Origin: Candidatus Accumulibacter propinquus
GTDB taxonomy: Bacteria; Pseudomonadota; Gammaproteobacteria; Burkholderiales; Rhodocyclaceae
Assembly: GCA_016714935.1 (NCBI GenBank)
Contig: JADKBU010000056.1
Coordinates: 43,565-107,564 of the forward strand
Direction: 5' to 3'
Length of the DNA: 64,000 bases
Part shown: in pieces, positions 53,894-62,511 of the stretch
How the letters are laid out: every line of letters starts with the position of its first letter
Numbering within the stretch: position 1 is the first letter of the stretch
Notes under the pieces: model-generated
Told to the model about the DNA's origin: nothing
Seen by the model: the letters and a program-made list of their open reading frames with translations, nothing else
Database searches by the model: none
Made by a program: the position numbers and the translations under genes

Positions 53894-54688
53894 ATGCGAC
53901 TCAAAGCGGGCTGCGAGATGACCCTTGAAGCATCCGACCCTTGCCCGGCGGTGGGCATGTTGTGCCCGCGCAGCGGCGTGGCACAGTGGCTCACCAGTGA
54001 AACCTATCTCTTTGAGCCGCAGGTGCACAACACCGAATACGTCGATACCTATGGCAACCGCTGTCTGCGCTTCGTTGTACCGCGCGGTCAGATGCGTCTA
54101 CGGGTCGAGGCGACAGTCGAGACCGAGGATACGATCACCGTCGATTGGGGCGCGCCACCGACGCCCATCGCTGCGGTTCCGGACGATGTGCTGCTGTTCC
54201 TGCTACCGAGCCGCTATTGTCCTTCCGACAAGATGGCCGGGCGCGCCGAGCAGATGGTTGCCGGTTGGGCGCCGGGTTATGCGCAGGTCGAAGCGATCCG
54301 GGCCTGGATACACCGTTACATCAGCTACGTGTATGGTGTCAGCGGTCCGACGACCGACGCCATCAACACGCTCGAAAGCGGCGCCGGTGTTTGTCGCGAC
54401 TTTGCGCATGTTGGCATCGCGCTCTGCCGCAGTGTCCGCATCCCGGCCCGGATGGTCGTTGGCTATCTCCACGGTCTCGATCCGATGGACCTGCACGCGT
54501 GGTTCGAGGCCTACCTTGGTGGCCGGTGGTACACCTTCGATGCGACGCAGGAGCAGCCGCGCGGCGGGCGCATCGTCGTCGCTTACGGACGTGATGCCGC
54601 CGACGTCGCCTTCATCTCCAATTATGGTGACCTGAAAGTGGTGGGCCTGAGTGCTTGGGTCCTGCGTGACGACGTAGCGGGCACCTGA
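53894..54688 (+). CDS. Transglutaminase-like protein with intact triad
   Basis: A 264-residue paralogue of the Anbu-linked protein, on the opposite strand. ATG 53894 (MRLKAGCEMTL) is chosen over an in-frame TTG at 53876; GGAG lies upstream. The N-terminal beta domain includes HNTEYVDTYGNRCLRFVVPR. The core shows Cys167 (SGAGVCRDFAHVGIALCR), His201 (MDLHAWFEAYLGG) and Asp216 (YTFDATQ), a complete Cys-His-Asp triad. Members are predicted proteases or amidases of unknown substrate. No signal peptide is evident. Confidence 0.88.
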   Translation: MRLKAGCEMTLEASDPCPAVGMLCPRSGVAQWLTSETYLFEPQVHNTEYVDTYGNRCLRFVVPRGQMRLRVEATVETEDTITVDWGAPPTPIAAVPDDVLLFLLPSRYCPSDKMAGRAEQMVAGWAPGYAQVEAIRAWIHRYISYVYGVSGPTTDAINTLESGAGVCRDFAHVGIALCRSVRIPARMVVGYLHGLDPMDLHAWFEAYLGGRWYTFDATQEQPRGGRIVVAYGRDAADVAFISNYGDLKVVGLSAWVLRDDVAGT

Positions 54689-54753
54689 ACCGCCGTGGGT
54701 GAGTCAGCCGCTCAACGTGGCTGCAGCCGTGCCAATTGTTGCCAACGCACGCG

Positions 54754-57156
54754 TCACGTGCCCACCGTGATCCAGCGACCGAGGATATCGTCGAGTACGA
54801 CGGCCGGGAAGGGCTTGCCGAGATAATCGTCCATGCCCGCTAGCAGGCACTGCTCGCGGTAGCCGGCCATCGCGTGCGCGGTGAGCGCGACCACGGGTGT
54901 GCGTGTCAGGCCGCTGCTGTGCTCCGCGTCTCGAATCCGCCGCGTTGCCTCGAACCCGTCCATTCCCGGCATTTGGCAATCCATCAGGATCAGGTCGAAG
55001 GGCTGGCGCGCGTGCTCGGCCACGGCCTGTTCCCCGTCCCTCGCCATGACGACGTCGATCCCGTAGTAGACGAGCATTGCCCGCGTCACCTCCGCGTTCA
55101 CCGGTTCGTCCTCGGCCACCAGTACCCTGCGGTTCGCGAAAGACCCGGCGGGTACGTGGTCGCGGCGCTCCGCCCCTGCTGGCGTTGCCGGCAGCTTTAC
55201 CCGAAACCAGAAGCATGAACCTTCGCCCGGTATGCTGTGCAAGCCGATCTCTCCGTCCATCAGGCGCACCAACTCACGCGCGATCGACAAACCCAGGCCG
55301 GTGCCACCGAAGCGCCGTGTCGTTCCACCGTCGGCCTGCGCGAACGCTTCGAAGATCTGCTCCTGTTTGTCGGGCGCGATGCCAATACCCATGTCCCGGA
55401 CTGCGAAGCGCACCGTATCGCCGGTTTCGCGGCGCACCTCGATGTCGATGGTGCCTCGCGCGGAGAACTTCACCGCGTTCGACACCAGATTGAGCAGCAC
55501 CTGCCGCAGTCGAACCATGTCGCCGCATACCCAGCGCGGCACTTCGGGCGCCACCGTGACCTGGATGCCTGTCCCTTTGGCACGCGCCACCTCGCCAAAC
55601 AGGTCGTCCATTTCTCGGACGATTTCCGGCAGATCAAACCTCGCCGATTCCAGGTCCAGCCTCCCGGCCTCGATTTTCGAGAGGTCCAGCACGTCGTCCA
55701 GGATCCCCAGCAGCGTCCGTCCAGAGCGCTGGATCGTCTGCGCGTAGTGCCGCGCCTGTTCATCCAGCGGTTCGCGCAGCAACAGTTCCGCCACCCCGAT
55801 CACGCCGTTCATCGGCGTCCTGATCTCGTGACTCATGTTCGCGAGGAACGCCGACTTCGCCCGGCTTGCCGATTCGGCGGCCTCCTTGGCGGCGATCAGT
55901 TCCGTTTCGATCCGCTTGCGCTCGCTGACATCCTGCACTACGCCGACCAGTCTGGCTATGTTGCCGGCGGTATCGGTGCGCAAGACCTGTGCGCGCATCT
56001 CGACCGTCCGCACTATCCCGTCTGGTCTTACGATGCGGTGCTCCAATACTTTCGGTGTGCCGGACGCCAGGACCTGCTCGAGTGCCTCGGTGAGCCTTGG
56101 ACGGTCTTCCACATGCGTGGCGGACAGGTACGCGGTGCGAAAAAACGGCTCGAAGCTGCCAGGTTCGTGTCCGTAGATGCGACCGTGAGGCCAGTTTCGC
56201 TGACTTCCCTCAAGGGCAAGGAGTGCCCGCTGGGGCCGGCGGCGGCGGCCCCGGAGGGGGGAGGCCCCGGTGCGGCGCGCCCCGCGGCCGGGCGGGGGGG
56301 GGGCCGGGGGGCCGGGGGCCTTTTCCCCCCCCCCCCCCCCCGCGTATTTAAATTTTTTTTCCTCGATGACCCAGTCCTGGGGATACGTTGCCTCGCCGGT
56401 CGCGTTACCGAGGGCCAGGCCAGCGACTTCCTCCGGTGTTTTCCCCAGGCGCTCGGCAAAGCGCCGGTTGGCAAACGAATAGTGCGCAACGCCATCCCTC
56501 TTCTCGGCATAGGCGATCGATGCCGGCAGGCCATCGACGATGCGTTGCAGGCGCTGCGCGCCTTGCCGGACGCTTTCCTTGGCGGCCGCCCGGGCGCGCA
56601 CCACGATCCGGGCGGCCATGGCGACGACGGCCAGCGACGAAAGTTGTGCGATCAACGCAAGCGTCATGGCCTCCTCGGGCGGAACCAGGTTGTGCTGCAG
56701 CAGGCCGTTCGCGGTCCCCAGATAGAGGCCGACGAGAACCAGAACATCCGCGGCGAAGGCAACGAGCAAAACGCGCGCCTTGCCGAAGGTTCCGAGCGTC
56801 GCGAGCAGCGCAATCAGCCAGGGGATTGCCACCGACAGAACGCCCCCGGTCACACTGGCCCAGATGGCGACATAGGCGATGCCTGCGAGATTCGTCAGCA
56901 GGAGCACGCCGGTCGGGTTGGGCGCAAAGCGGATGCAGACCGCGGCCAGCACCGGCGTTACCATCGCGGCAGCGAAGACCGACAGTTCGAGCGCACTGGG
57001 CCGGTCGCGCACGAGCAGGAACACCACCAGCACCAGCGAAAGAACGCCGGAAATCGTCAGCAGCGATCGCGCAACCGTTCTCCCGTGCGCGGCAAGCCTT
57101 GCGTTGGCACGCGCCTGCGGTGGCAAGAACCAGTCGATGCCGTCCTTGTGAATCAC
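54754..57156 (-). CDS. Hybrid sensor histidine kinase with receiver domain
   Basis: An 800-residue protein from GTG 57156, only 4 nt after the hydrolase-lectin-GST stop, so likely co-transcribed. Residues about 30-180 hold about six transmembrane helices. A PAS domain follows (IVDGLPASIAYAEKRDGVAH), broken by a G/C-homopolymer block at residues 262-310. A second PAS comes next (RIYGHEPGSFEPFF to GVVQDVSERKRIE). The HisKA box has His443 (FLANMSHEIRTPMNG). The ATPase domain shows NLVSNAVKFS, RDMGIGIAPDKQ and GGTGLGLSIARELV. The C-terminal receiver has Asp726 (DLILMDCQMPGMDG). No separate response regulator or output domain is adjacent. Confidence 0.9.
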   Translation of the reverse strand: MIHKDGIDWFLPPQARANARLAAHGRTVARSLLTISGVLSLVLVVFLLVRDRPSALELSVFAAAMVTPVLAAVCIRFAPNPTGVLLLTNLAGIAYVAIWASVTGGVLSVAIPWLIALLATLGTFGKARVLLVAFAADVLVLVGLYLGTANGLLQHNLVPPEEAMTLALIAQLSSLAVVAMAARIVVRARAAAKESVRQGAQRLQRIVDGLPASIAYAEKRDGVAHYSFANRRFAERLGKTPEEVAGLALGNATGEATYPQDWVIEEKKFKYAGGGGGEKAPGPPAPPPPGRGARRTGASPLRGRRRRPQRALLALEGSQRNWPHGRIYGHEPGSFEPFFRTAYLSATHVEDRPRLTEALEQVLASGTPKVLEHRIVRPDGIVRTVEMRAQVLRTDTAGNIARLVGVVQDVSERKRIETELIAAKEAAESASRAKSAFLANMSHEIRTPMNGVIGVAELLLREPLDEQARHYAQTIQRSGRTLLGILDDVLDLSKIEAGRLDLESARFDLPEIVREMDDLFGEVARAKGTGIQVTVAPEVPRWVCGDMVRLRQVLLNLVSNAVKFSARGTIDIEVRRETGDTVRFAVRDMGIGIAPDKQEQIFEAFAQADGGTTRRFGGTGLGLSIARELVRLMDGEIGLHSIPGEGSCFWFRVKLPATPAGAERRDHVPAGSFANRRVLVAEDEPVNAEVTRAMLVYYGIDVVMARDGEQAVAEHARQPFDLILMDCQMPGMDGFEATRRIRDAEHSSGLTRTPVVALTAHAMAGYREQCLLAGMDDYLGKPFPAVVLDDILGRWITVGT
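56222..56372. other. Homopolymer-rich, probably corrupt consensus block
   Basis: Within the histidine kinase, about 150 bp consist of long G and C runs (a run of ten G, then 17 C at 56325-56341), followed by an out-of-character ATTTAAATTTTTTTT. The translation is Gly/Pro/Arg-rich (GRGARRTGASPLRGRRRR) and interrupts a PAS domain. No other coding sequence in the window resembles it, so it is probably an assembly or base-calling artefact of uncertain true length. Confidence 0.8.
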
Positions 57157-57160
57157 TCTG

Positions 57161-59410
57161 TCAGGATTCCGCCGACAAAGCGTCGAGAACGCTTTGTCGC
57201 TGGCCTACGCGTTCCTGGAAGGCGCGCAGCGTTGGCCACTGGCCGATGTCAATGGCGACTGCGCCGCCCCAGCGGAGGACGGTAAACAAGTAGCCGTCGG
57301 CGACCGTGAACTGATCGCCCAACAGATAATGCTGGCCGTGCAGACGTGCGGCCACGTAGTTTAGCCGAGAGGCAAGGTTCTCCTTGACCCTCCGCTTGTA
57401 CTCCTCGGGCGTATCCGGTTTGAACAGTGGAACGAAGGCCTGATGCAGTTCGGAGTTGATGAAACCCAGCCACTCCTGCAACTGGTAGCGTTCGAGCGTA
57501 TAGGGTCGCGGCGCCAGACCGCTCTCCGGCATGCGGTCGGCGATGTACTGGACGATGGCCGGGACTTCGGTGAGGCAAACGCCGTCGTCAAGTTCGAGTA
57601 CCGGCACGTAGCCCTTGGGGTTGATGGCGGTAAAGTCGCTGCCGTCGGCGAGCTTGCGTTGGCGGATATCGACGCGGACGAGGTCGAAATCGAGACCGGC
57701 CTCACGCAGGGCAATATGAGGTGCCAGCGAGCAGGTTCCGGGAGTGAAATAGAGTTTGACGTCCAGGCTGCCGGGGACCAACTGCGGCAGCAGCGCCGGT
57801 TTATGGTCGACTTCCGTCGACCATGGGAGTCGGGTCACCTGGACGGTAAGGAAGCCGCTGTTGTTGCCGTAGGAAAAGGACGAGTCGTTGGCAAAGAAGT
57901 ACAGGAAACCCGGTTCGATGATCTCGATTTCACAGCCGTTCGGAGTGGCGACCAGGCTGCTCTCGTCGTCGATGCGCGCGACCCCGTTGATGGCGCTTTC
58001 AATGAGACCGCTGAGCATGTTCTCCGAGTCTACGTTGTTCGCTTCCAGGTCGGGTCGCGGATGGATGGCCGCGATCAATGAAAACCATGGGCGTTCTTCC
58101 ATGCGGCGGCTACCTTCCGCGAGTTGAAGGAACCACGCCTTCGACTCATAGCCCTCGGCGCCAGCGGCGACCTTTTTGTCGATCCATGCGCCGCTGGCCT
58201 CGATGCGGTACCTTTCGCCCACGTCCACCTCGACGCCGGAGGCATTCCACCATTTGTGGGCATACGCCGGGAAGCTCGTCGAGCCATCAACCGGCAGCTT
58301 CCGGAAGGGCAGGGCTTCCCGTTCCTGCTGCAGTTCTTCTTCGGGGTGCGGCTCATCCTTCGGGTAGAAACCGGTGCATGCTGGAAGATCTTCCAGCGCC
58401 TTGGGTCGATAGTCGGCCCGCTCCTGCAAGCGTTGCAGAACACTCGGATGAAGTTCTGCAGCTTCGGGGATCTTGCGTTCCTTGCTCGGCCGTGTTCGCC
58501 AAACCGGTCCACGGGTTTCGTCGTGTCGGTCCTGCAGGCAATCGGGGGTCAGTGCCTGGCTGAGTAGGCTGGGCGACAGCCACAGGTCGGCATCGAGCTT
58601 GTTGACCTCCTGCATCATCCATTCGAGCGCAATGTCCGAGAGACCGCGGTTTTCGTAGCCGCCCCCGACATCGGCATGCGCGCCGGGGAACCAGACCTGT
58701 TTGATCCCCTCGCGCTCGTCCCACAGCGTCGGTACGAAGTCGGCGCGCTCCTCGTCGATAGCCAGCGCCTGGCGAGCGTGCTCGACGCGCGGACTCAGTT
58801 CGCAATCACTGAATTTCAGGAAGCGGAGTTCGTCCCGGTCGACCAGGCGCAGGCCATTGAATACCGGCACGCCCAGTTCTCCAACGGTATCCCAGACGCC
58901 GATCATGCGAATCGGGGTTTCGTCGTGATGCCTCCAGAATCGCCCGCCGCGCTTCTTGCCGCGATCTTCCTTGTAGTTCAGCCAGATCTTCTCGGCCTGG
59001 TCGGCCGCACTGTCGTCGTCGGCATCTGCCGCCGGGATCAAGCCTGAGCGGGCAATGAAGGCCCCCAGACTGCGGGCGGCCCAGGCGCCGCGCGAGAAAC
59101 CAAAAAGCCAGATCTTGTCGCCGCGCTGATACACCTGCGAGATCAACAGATACGCGTCGATCATGCTGTCGTGCAAACCGATTCCCTGCGTGCCGCCGAG
59201 CAGCCCCTGCGACCGCCCACCGTTGCCGATGCTTTGGAGATAGAAGGCGATGAGTTCCTCGCTACTTTTCACCAGATGCGAACGGATTGGTCCATTTTCC
59301 TCGACCTGCTGCTCCTCGCCGGTCAGCATCTGGAACAATCTGTACACGTTGGTCTGCTCGATGGGGTCGTTCCAGGTGCCATCCATGCAAACAACAATCT
59401 GTCTGGTCAT
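57161..59410 (-). CDS. Fusion: DUF2235 hydrolase, LecA-like lectin domain, beta-class GST
   Basis: A 749-residue protein with three recognisable parts. (1) Residues 1 to about 345: DUF2235/Tle1-type alpha/beta hydrolase beginning IVVCMDGTWNDP, with nucleophile Ser106 (GFSRGAW), Asp174 (GVWDTVGELG) and His245 (PGAHADVGGGYENRGL). (2) About 380-530: beta sandwich resembling Pseudomonas LecA, with EVDVGERYRIEASGAW and the Ca/galactose-loop-like ANDSSFSYGNNSG. (3) 551-749: a full beta-class glutathione transferase, LYFTPGTCSLAPHIALREAG with Cys and His at GST positions 10 and 106, NPKGYVPVL and FTVADGYLFTVLRW. A 22-residue linker joins parts 2 and 3 in frame, and no ATG starts the GST. There is no signal peptide. 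The histidine kinase follows 4 nt later. Confidence 0.88.
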   Translation of the reverse strand: MTRQIVVCMDGTWNDPIEQTNVYRLFQMLTGEEQQVEENGPIRSHLVKSSEELIAFYLQSIGNGGRSQGLLGGTQGIGLHDSMIDAYLLISQVYQRGDKIWLFGFSRGAWAARSLGAFIARSGLIPAADADDDSAADQAEKIWLNYKEDRGKKRGGRFWRHHDETPIRMIGVWDTVGELGVPVFNGLRLVDRDELRFLKFSDCELSPRVEHARQALAIDEERADFVPTLWDEREGIKQVWFPGAHADVGGGYENRGLSDIALEWMMQEVNKLDADLWLSPSLLSQALTPDCLQDRHDETRGPVWRTRPSKERKIPEAAELHPSVLQRLQERADYRPKALEDLPACTGFYPKDEPHPEEELQQEREALPFRKLPVDGSTSFPAYAHKWWNASGVEVDVGERYRIEASGAWIDKKVAAGAEGYESKAWFLQLAEGSRRMEERPWFSLIAAIHPRPDLEANNVDSENMLSGLIESAINGVARIDDESSLVATPNGCEIEIIEPGFLYFFANDSSFSYGNNSGFLTVQVTRLPWSTEVDHKPALLPQLVPGSLDVKLYFTPGTCSLAPHIALREAGLDFDLVRVDIRQRKLADGSDFTAINPKGYVPVLELDDGVCLTEVPAIVQYIADRMPESGLAPRPYTLERYQLQEWLGFINSELHQAFVPLFKPDTPEEYKRRVKENLASRLNYVAARLHGQHYLLGDQFTVADGYLFTVLRWGGAVAIDIGQWPTLRAFQERVGQRQSVLDALSAES

Positions 59411-59865
59411 CGCTTCTCCTCATTGTCAGCGCGTCGTAACCTGATGCTCGCGAAAAGTTTACTTTGGGCGGGCATTGGTCTTCGGGTCTACAAGCATACT
59501 CCGCTCGTCATATGATTTGGGTCAGCGAAGGGACTCAAATCCTCCGACGAGTCATCCTGCCCGGACGTCTGGCCAGTCGCTCCGGTCTCGCGAAACGGCT
59601 TGATCCTGCACGATCCTCGTCTACAATGCTTTTAATTAATGGCTTTTCCATACCATGTGGCAAGCAGGGCGATAGACTCCCGAACAGCGCTACGTGGGAT
59701 GAGAAGATGATGGACGCCATACGGCAGCAGGCAATGCCTTTTCACGCTCGCAACCTGGAACGTGAAGCCGGAAGGATCCGCCGTGGGCCTTGAGCGAGCC
59801 GCTTGGCTGATTTTTTCCCTCAACACCTGGCCTGCACTTTGCGGGCTCAGAAAGGAGCGTCACAA
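59411..59865. other. 455-bp divergent control region
   Basis: It lies between the fusion gene and the 747-aa gene. It holds one good promoter-like pair (59600-59627) and an AT-rich patch around 59628-59645. A 109-codon frame (59464-59793) lacks a ribosome site and similarity and is not called. Confidence 0.5.
59600..59627 (+). promoter_or_regulatory. Sigma-70-type promoter candidate upstream of the 747-aa gene
   Basis: TTGATC (59600-59605), a 16-nt spacer and TACAAT (59622-59627). It lies about 240 bp before the 59866 ATG, implying a long leader, or it may serve another transcript. Confidence 0.4.
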
Positions 59866-62109
59866 ATGCCTCTCATCATGCACGGAAACTGGACCGTCGC
59901 GGTCAAGGAGAAACACGCCGCTTTCCCGCAGCGTTTCATCATCAGTGGAGCGGCCAGCGGCAATGGCACCTACCTGGCGCCGCACGCGCCGGTTCCGGTC
60001 GCCGGCGGCACCTGGTCCGTGCGGATCCAGAGCGACCCCGGCGGTTCCTCCTGGGCTGACTCGGAATACCAGATCACCTTCCCCAGCAAGTCTGCCGGAC
60101 AGTACCGATTTGATCTTCAGTCCAACGATGTGTGGGGTGGAGACAAGGACTTCAATGACCTGGTCCTGACCTTCTCGACACCGGTCACGGAGACTGACTT
60201 CCTGGTCTATGGACACGTGAGCACGTACAGCGGGTGCTCCTACAACCCCTGTTACCCCGGTTACATTTACATCGAGAGCGCCCTGGCCCTCGCGAATGCT
60301 CGCCGCTTCCCGATCCTGCGCAAGGCGATCGAGCAGTTGTATCCGCAAAGCATCCCGGCCCAGCGCATTCCGCTGCCCGACCCGCCACCCGATCTGCCCG
60401 CCGCCCTGCTGAGCGGTCAGGCTTACAAGCCGGTGCTCATTCCGGTGCAGGGCAAGACGTATACCCCGGTGAAGAAGGCGCAAGTGATGCGGATTGTGCC
60501 GGACGAACGCGCAGCCGGTACAGACAACGAAACTGCGGCTACTGCTGAAGCCCGCCGTGTTCCGGTGCGTACGGTCGAGGTGGCTCAGGCGGTCAGCGAA
60601 ATTGCCAGTCTGGACAAGGTTGCCCTGGGCCGCCTGCTGGATATCGGCGTCCGGAATTGTCAGACCGAATCACTGGTCAATGCGGCACTGCGTTTCCAGG
60701 AGTACGACCGCACGCTCGCGGAGTTGGGTGGCGGACCGTACACCGGTGAGGGCAATCGCGAAGAGCTGGGTCAGGCCAGCACGGACCGGAATGGAAACTA
60801 CATCTTCCGTTACAGCCGCACCTTGGCCCAACTGATCGACGAGACCAACAGCGATGTCGCGCTCGGCGAGAATGAGGTCCTCGAAGCCATGCCGGATCTG
60901 ATCGTGCAGGTGCTCGGCGCCACCTTGCCAGGGGGAACTCCCTACGAGACCGCGCCTTGCTGGAATATGCCGCTGGTCAAGCGCCTGAACATCTGCATTC
61001 CGTCAAGTTATTGGCACACCCCCAGCGGGTGTCATGGCAAGCCGATCTCGCACATCGGTTTCATCCCGGTTGGCAAGGCCACCACCGTCACGCTGGATGC
61101 CGACGGGCGCGTGACCTGCACCGACACCTCGAAGATCGACATCCCGCAGACGCACTGCGCGGCATGGTGGGGTGCCCTGCGCATGAGTGCCTGCATCGGC
61201 AAGTATGATCAGGTGCCGCATTACACCATTGAATATCGCGCCAAGCGGCCAGACAACAGCTGGACCAACTGGAGTCTCTATCAGGAAGCTCTGATGCTGG
61301 ATAACTGGAAGACGACCGTGAACGAGTGGGTGGCCACCAAGGCCGGTCCTTTCATCCACAACCTGGAACTGCTCAAGGGGCAGCCCAAACAGGATGTCCT
61401 GGCCTATAACAACATCCAGGGCAACATGGACTGGTCCGGCCCCGACTGGTTCATCAAGGCGATCATTCCCAGTTGGGCCTATTCGTACCAGGGTGGGCCG
61501 GGTAGCGTCCAGTTCCGCCTGAAGGCCTATGGTCCGGATGGCAAGCAGATCCAGCTCTGGAGCGATCCGGTGACCTCGGCACCGCTGTATCAGGACAGCA
61601 TCGTGCTCTATGTCGACCATACCGGCCCGGAGTTGAACTTCAAGGACGTGACCATCGGAACCGTCACCGCCAATCCGTGCCCCTTATTTACCCTGACCGG
61701 CAGCGAGTTGGTGAACGCGACGCTTGACCTGAAGTTCAAGGCGGTCCAGCGTCAGGGTTTCCTGGGCGCCTACACCCTGAGCGTCAGCAAGTGCAATACC
61801 CCCAACTTTCCGCTGGAAGACCTGGCATCCGCTCATCCCCTGCATCTCGACTACCTGGCCGGCCCATCTCCCTGCGGGGACCTGTTCGGCACGCTCTTCG
61901 GCGTCGACGTGGATGCCGACGTGGACGATTACGTCGCGGTTCAACTCAACCCGCCCGGAAATGTGTCCTGGCTGGAGGCCACCGAAACGCTGTCGAGCTT
62001 TACCCTCAACCTGAGCGCCAGCGTGCGCCGCACCGATGGTCACAGCAGCAATTACCCGGGTTACTACGGACCGCTGCAGTACAACCTGGTGATTCAGCGC
62101 GGCTCATAA
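59866..62109 (+). CDS. Large modular protein of unknown function, 747 aa
   Basis: ATG 59866 (MPLIMHGNWTVAVKEKHAAF) follows AAAGGAG at ideal spacing; no signal peptide. Residues about 1-105 form a beta domain with SDSEYQ-like WADSEYQITFPSK and a DKDFND motif (93-98) reminiscent of DUF4114-type calcium sites. About 110-360 resembles a carboxypeptidase-regulatory-like fold, with a helical insertion and STDRNGNYIFRYS. About 360-560 has clustered Cys/Trp (NICIPSSYWHTPSGCHGKPI, HCAAWWGALRMSACIGKYD). The end (about 600-747) is beta-rich, ending GPLQYNLVIQRGS. Many Tyr/Trp/Asn residues suggest a structural or binding protein. It leads a three-gene cassette with the next two genes. Confidence 0.8.
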   Translation: MPLIMHGNWTVAVKEKHAAFPQRFIISGAASGNGTYLAPHAPVPVAGGTWSVRIQSDPGGSSWADSEYQITFPSKSAGQYRFDLQSNDVWGGDKDFNDLVLTFSTPVTETDFLVYGHVSTYSGCSYNPCYPGYIYIESALALANARRFPILRKAIEQLYPQSIPAQRIPLPDPPPDLPAALLSGQAYKPVLIPVQGKTYTPVKKAQVMRIVPDERAAGTDNETAATAEARRVPVRTVEVAQAVSEIASLDKVALGRLLDIGVRNCQTESLVNAALRFQEYDRTLAELGGGPYTGEGNREELGQASTDRNGNYIFRYSRTLAQLIDETNSDVALGENEVLEAMPDLIVQVLGATLPGGTPYETAPCWNMPLVKRLNICIPSSYWHTPSGCHGKPISHIGFIPVGKATTVTLDADGRVTCTDTSKIDIPQTHCAAWWGALRMSACIGKYDQVPHYTIEYRAKRPDNSWTNWSLYQEALMLDNWKTTVNEWVATKAGPFIHNLELLKGQPKQDVLAYNNIQGNMDWSGPDWFIKAIIPSWAYSYQGGPGSVQFRLKAYGPDGKQIQLWSDPVTSAPLYQDSIVLYVDHTGPELNFKDVTIGTVTANPCPLFTLTGSELVNATLDLKFKAVQRQGFLGAYTLSVSKCNTPNFPLEDLASAHPLHLDYLAGPSPCGDLFGTLFGVDVDADVDDYVAVQLNPPGNVSWLEATETLSSFTLNLSASVRRTDGHSSNYPGYYGPLQYNLVIQRGS

Positions 62110-62124
62110 GGTCGCGACATCGGC

Positions 62125-62511
62125 ATGCAGCAGACGGATGGTGTTCCCTGGTTTCTGTTCGGCGTCGCGACGCTGGCGGTTTGGCGTCTGACGCACCTGC
62201 TGCACGCCGAGGATGGGCCCTTTGACCTTTGCGTGCGTCTGCGCCACCTCCTGGGCGAGGGCTTTTTCGGGAAGCTGCTGGACTGCTTCTACTGCCTGAG
62301 CATGTGGACGGCCGCTCCGGCGGCTTGGCTCGTTGGCGGCGACTGGCGGGAGTGGATTCTGCTGTGGTTGGCGCTTTCCGCGACCGCCATCCTCGTGGAA
62401 AGAGTACATGCCGGATTGTTGGCCCGGGAACAGGCTTGCAGTCTGCCGGCCATTTATTCGGAAGATGCAGCGATACCGGAGGAGGAAACGGATGGGCTGC
62501 TGCGGAAATAA
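62125..62511 (+). CDS. DUF1360 membrane protein
   Basis: A 128-residue protein with two to three hydrophobic helices (WFLFGVATLAVWRLTHLL; LSMWTAAPAAWLVGGDW; EWILLWLALSATAILVE). The DUF1360 signature is visible: WRLTHLLHAEDGPFDLCVRL and LLDCFYCLSMW, with the Cys-x2-Cys next to the helix. Function of the family is unknown. It begins 15 bp after the 747-aa gene and overlaps the next gene by 20 nt. Confidence 0.8.
   Translation: MQQTDGVPWFLFGVATLAVWRLTHLLHAEDGPFDLCVRLRHLLGEGFFGKLLDCFYCLSMWTAAPAAWLVGGDWREWILLWLALSATAILVERVHAGLLAREQACSLPAIYSEDAAIPEEETDGLLRK

Noticed and set aside
55237..57285. 682-codon plus-strand open frame
   Set aside because: Antisense to the histidine kinase, and its length is inflated by the corrupt G/C block.
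59464..59793. 109-codon frame upstream of the 747-aa gene
   Set aside because: No ribosome site or similarity, and it crosses the promoter-like pair at 59600-59627.
59827..59842. Sigma-54-like CTGGCCTGCACTTTGC before the 747-aa gene
   Set aside because: GG/GC spacing is right, but -24 lacks CAC, and the start point would fall inside the ribosome-binding site.
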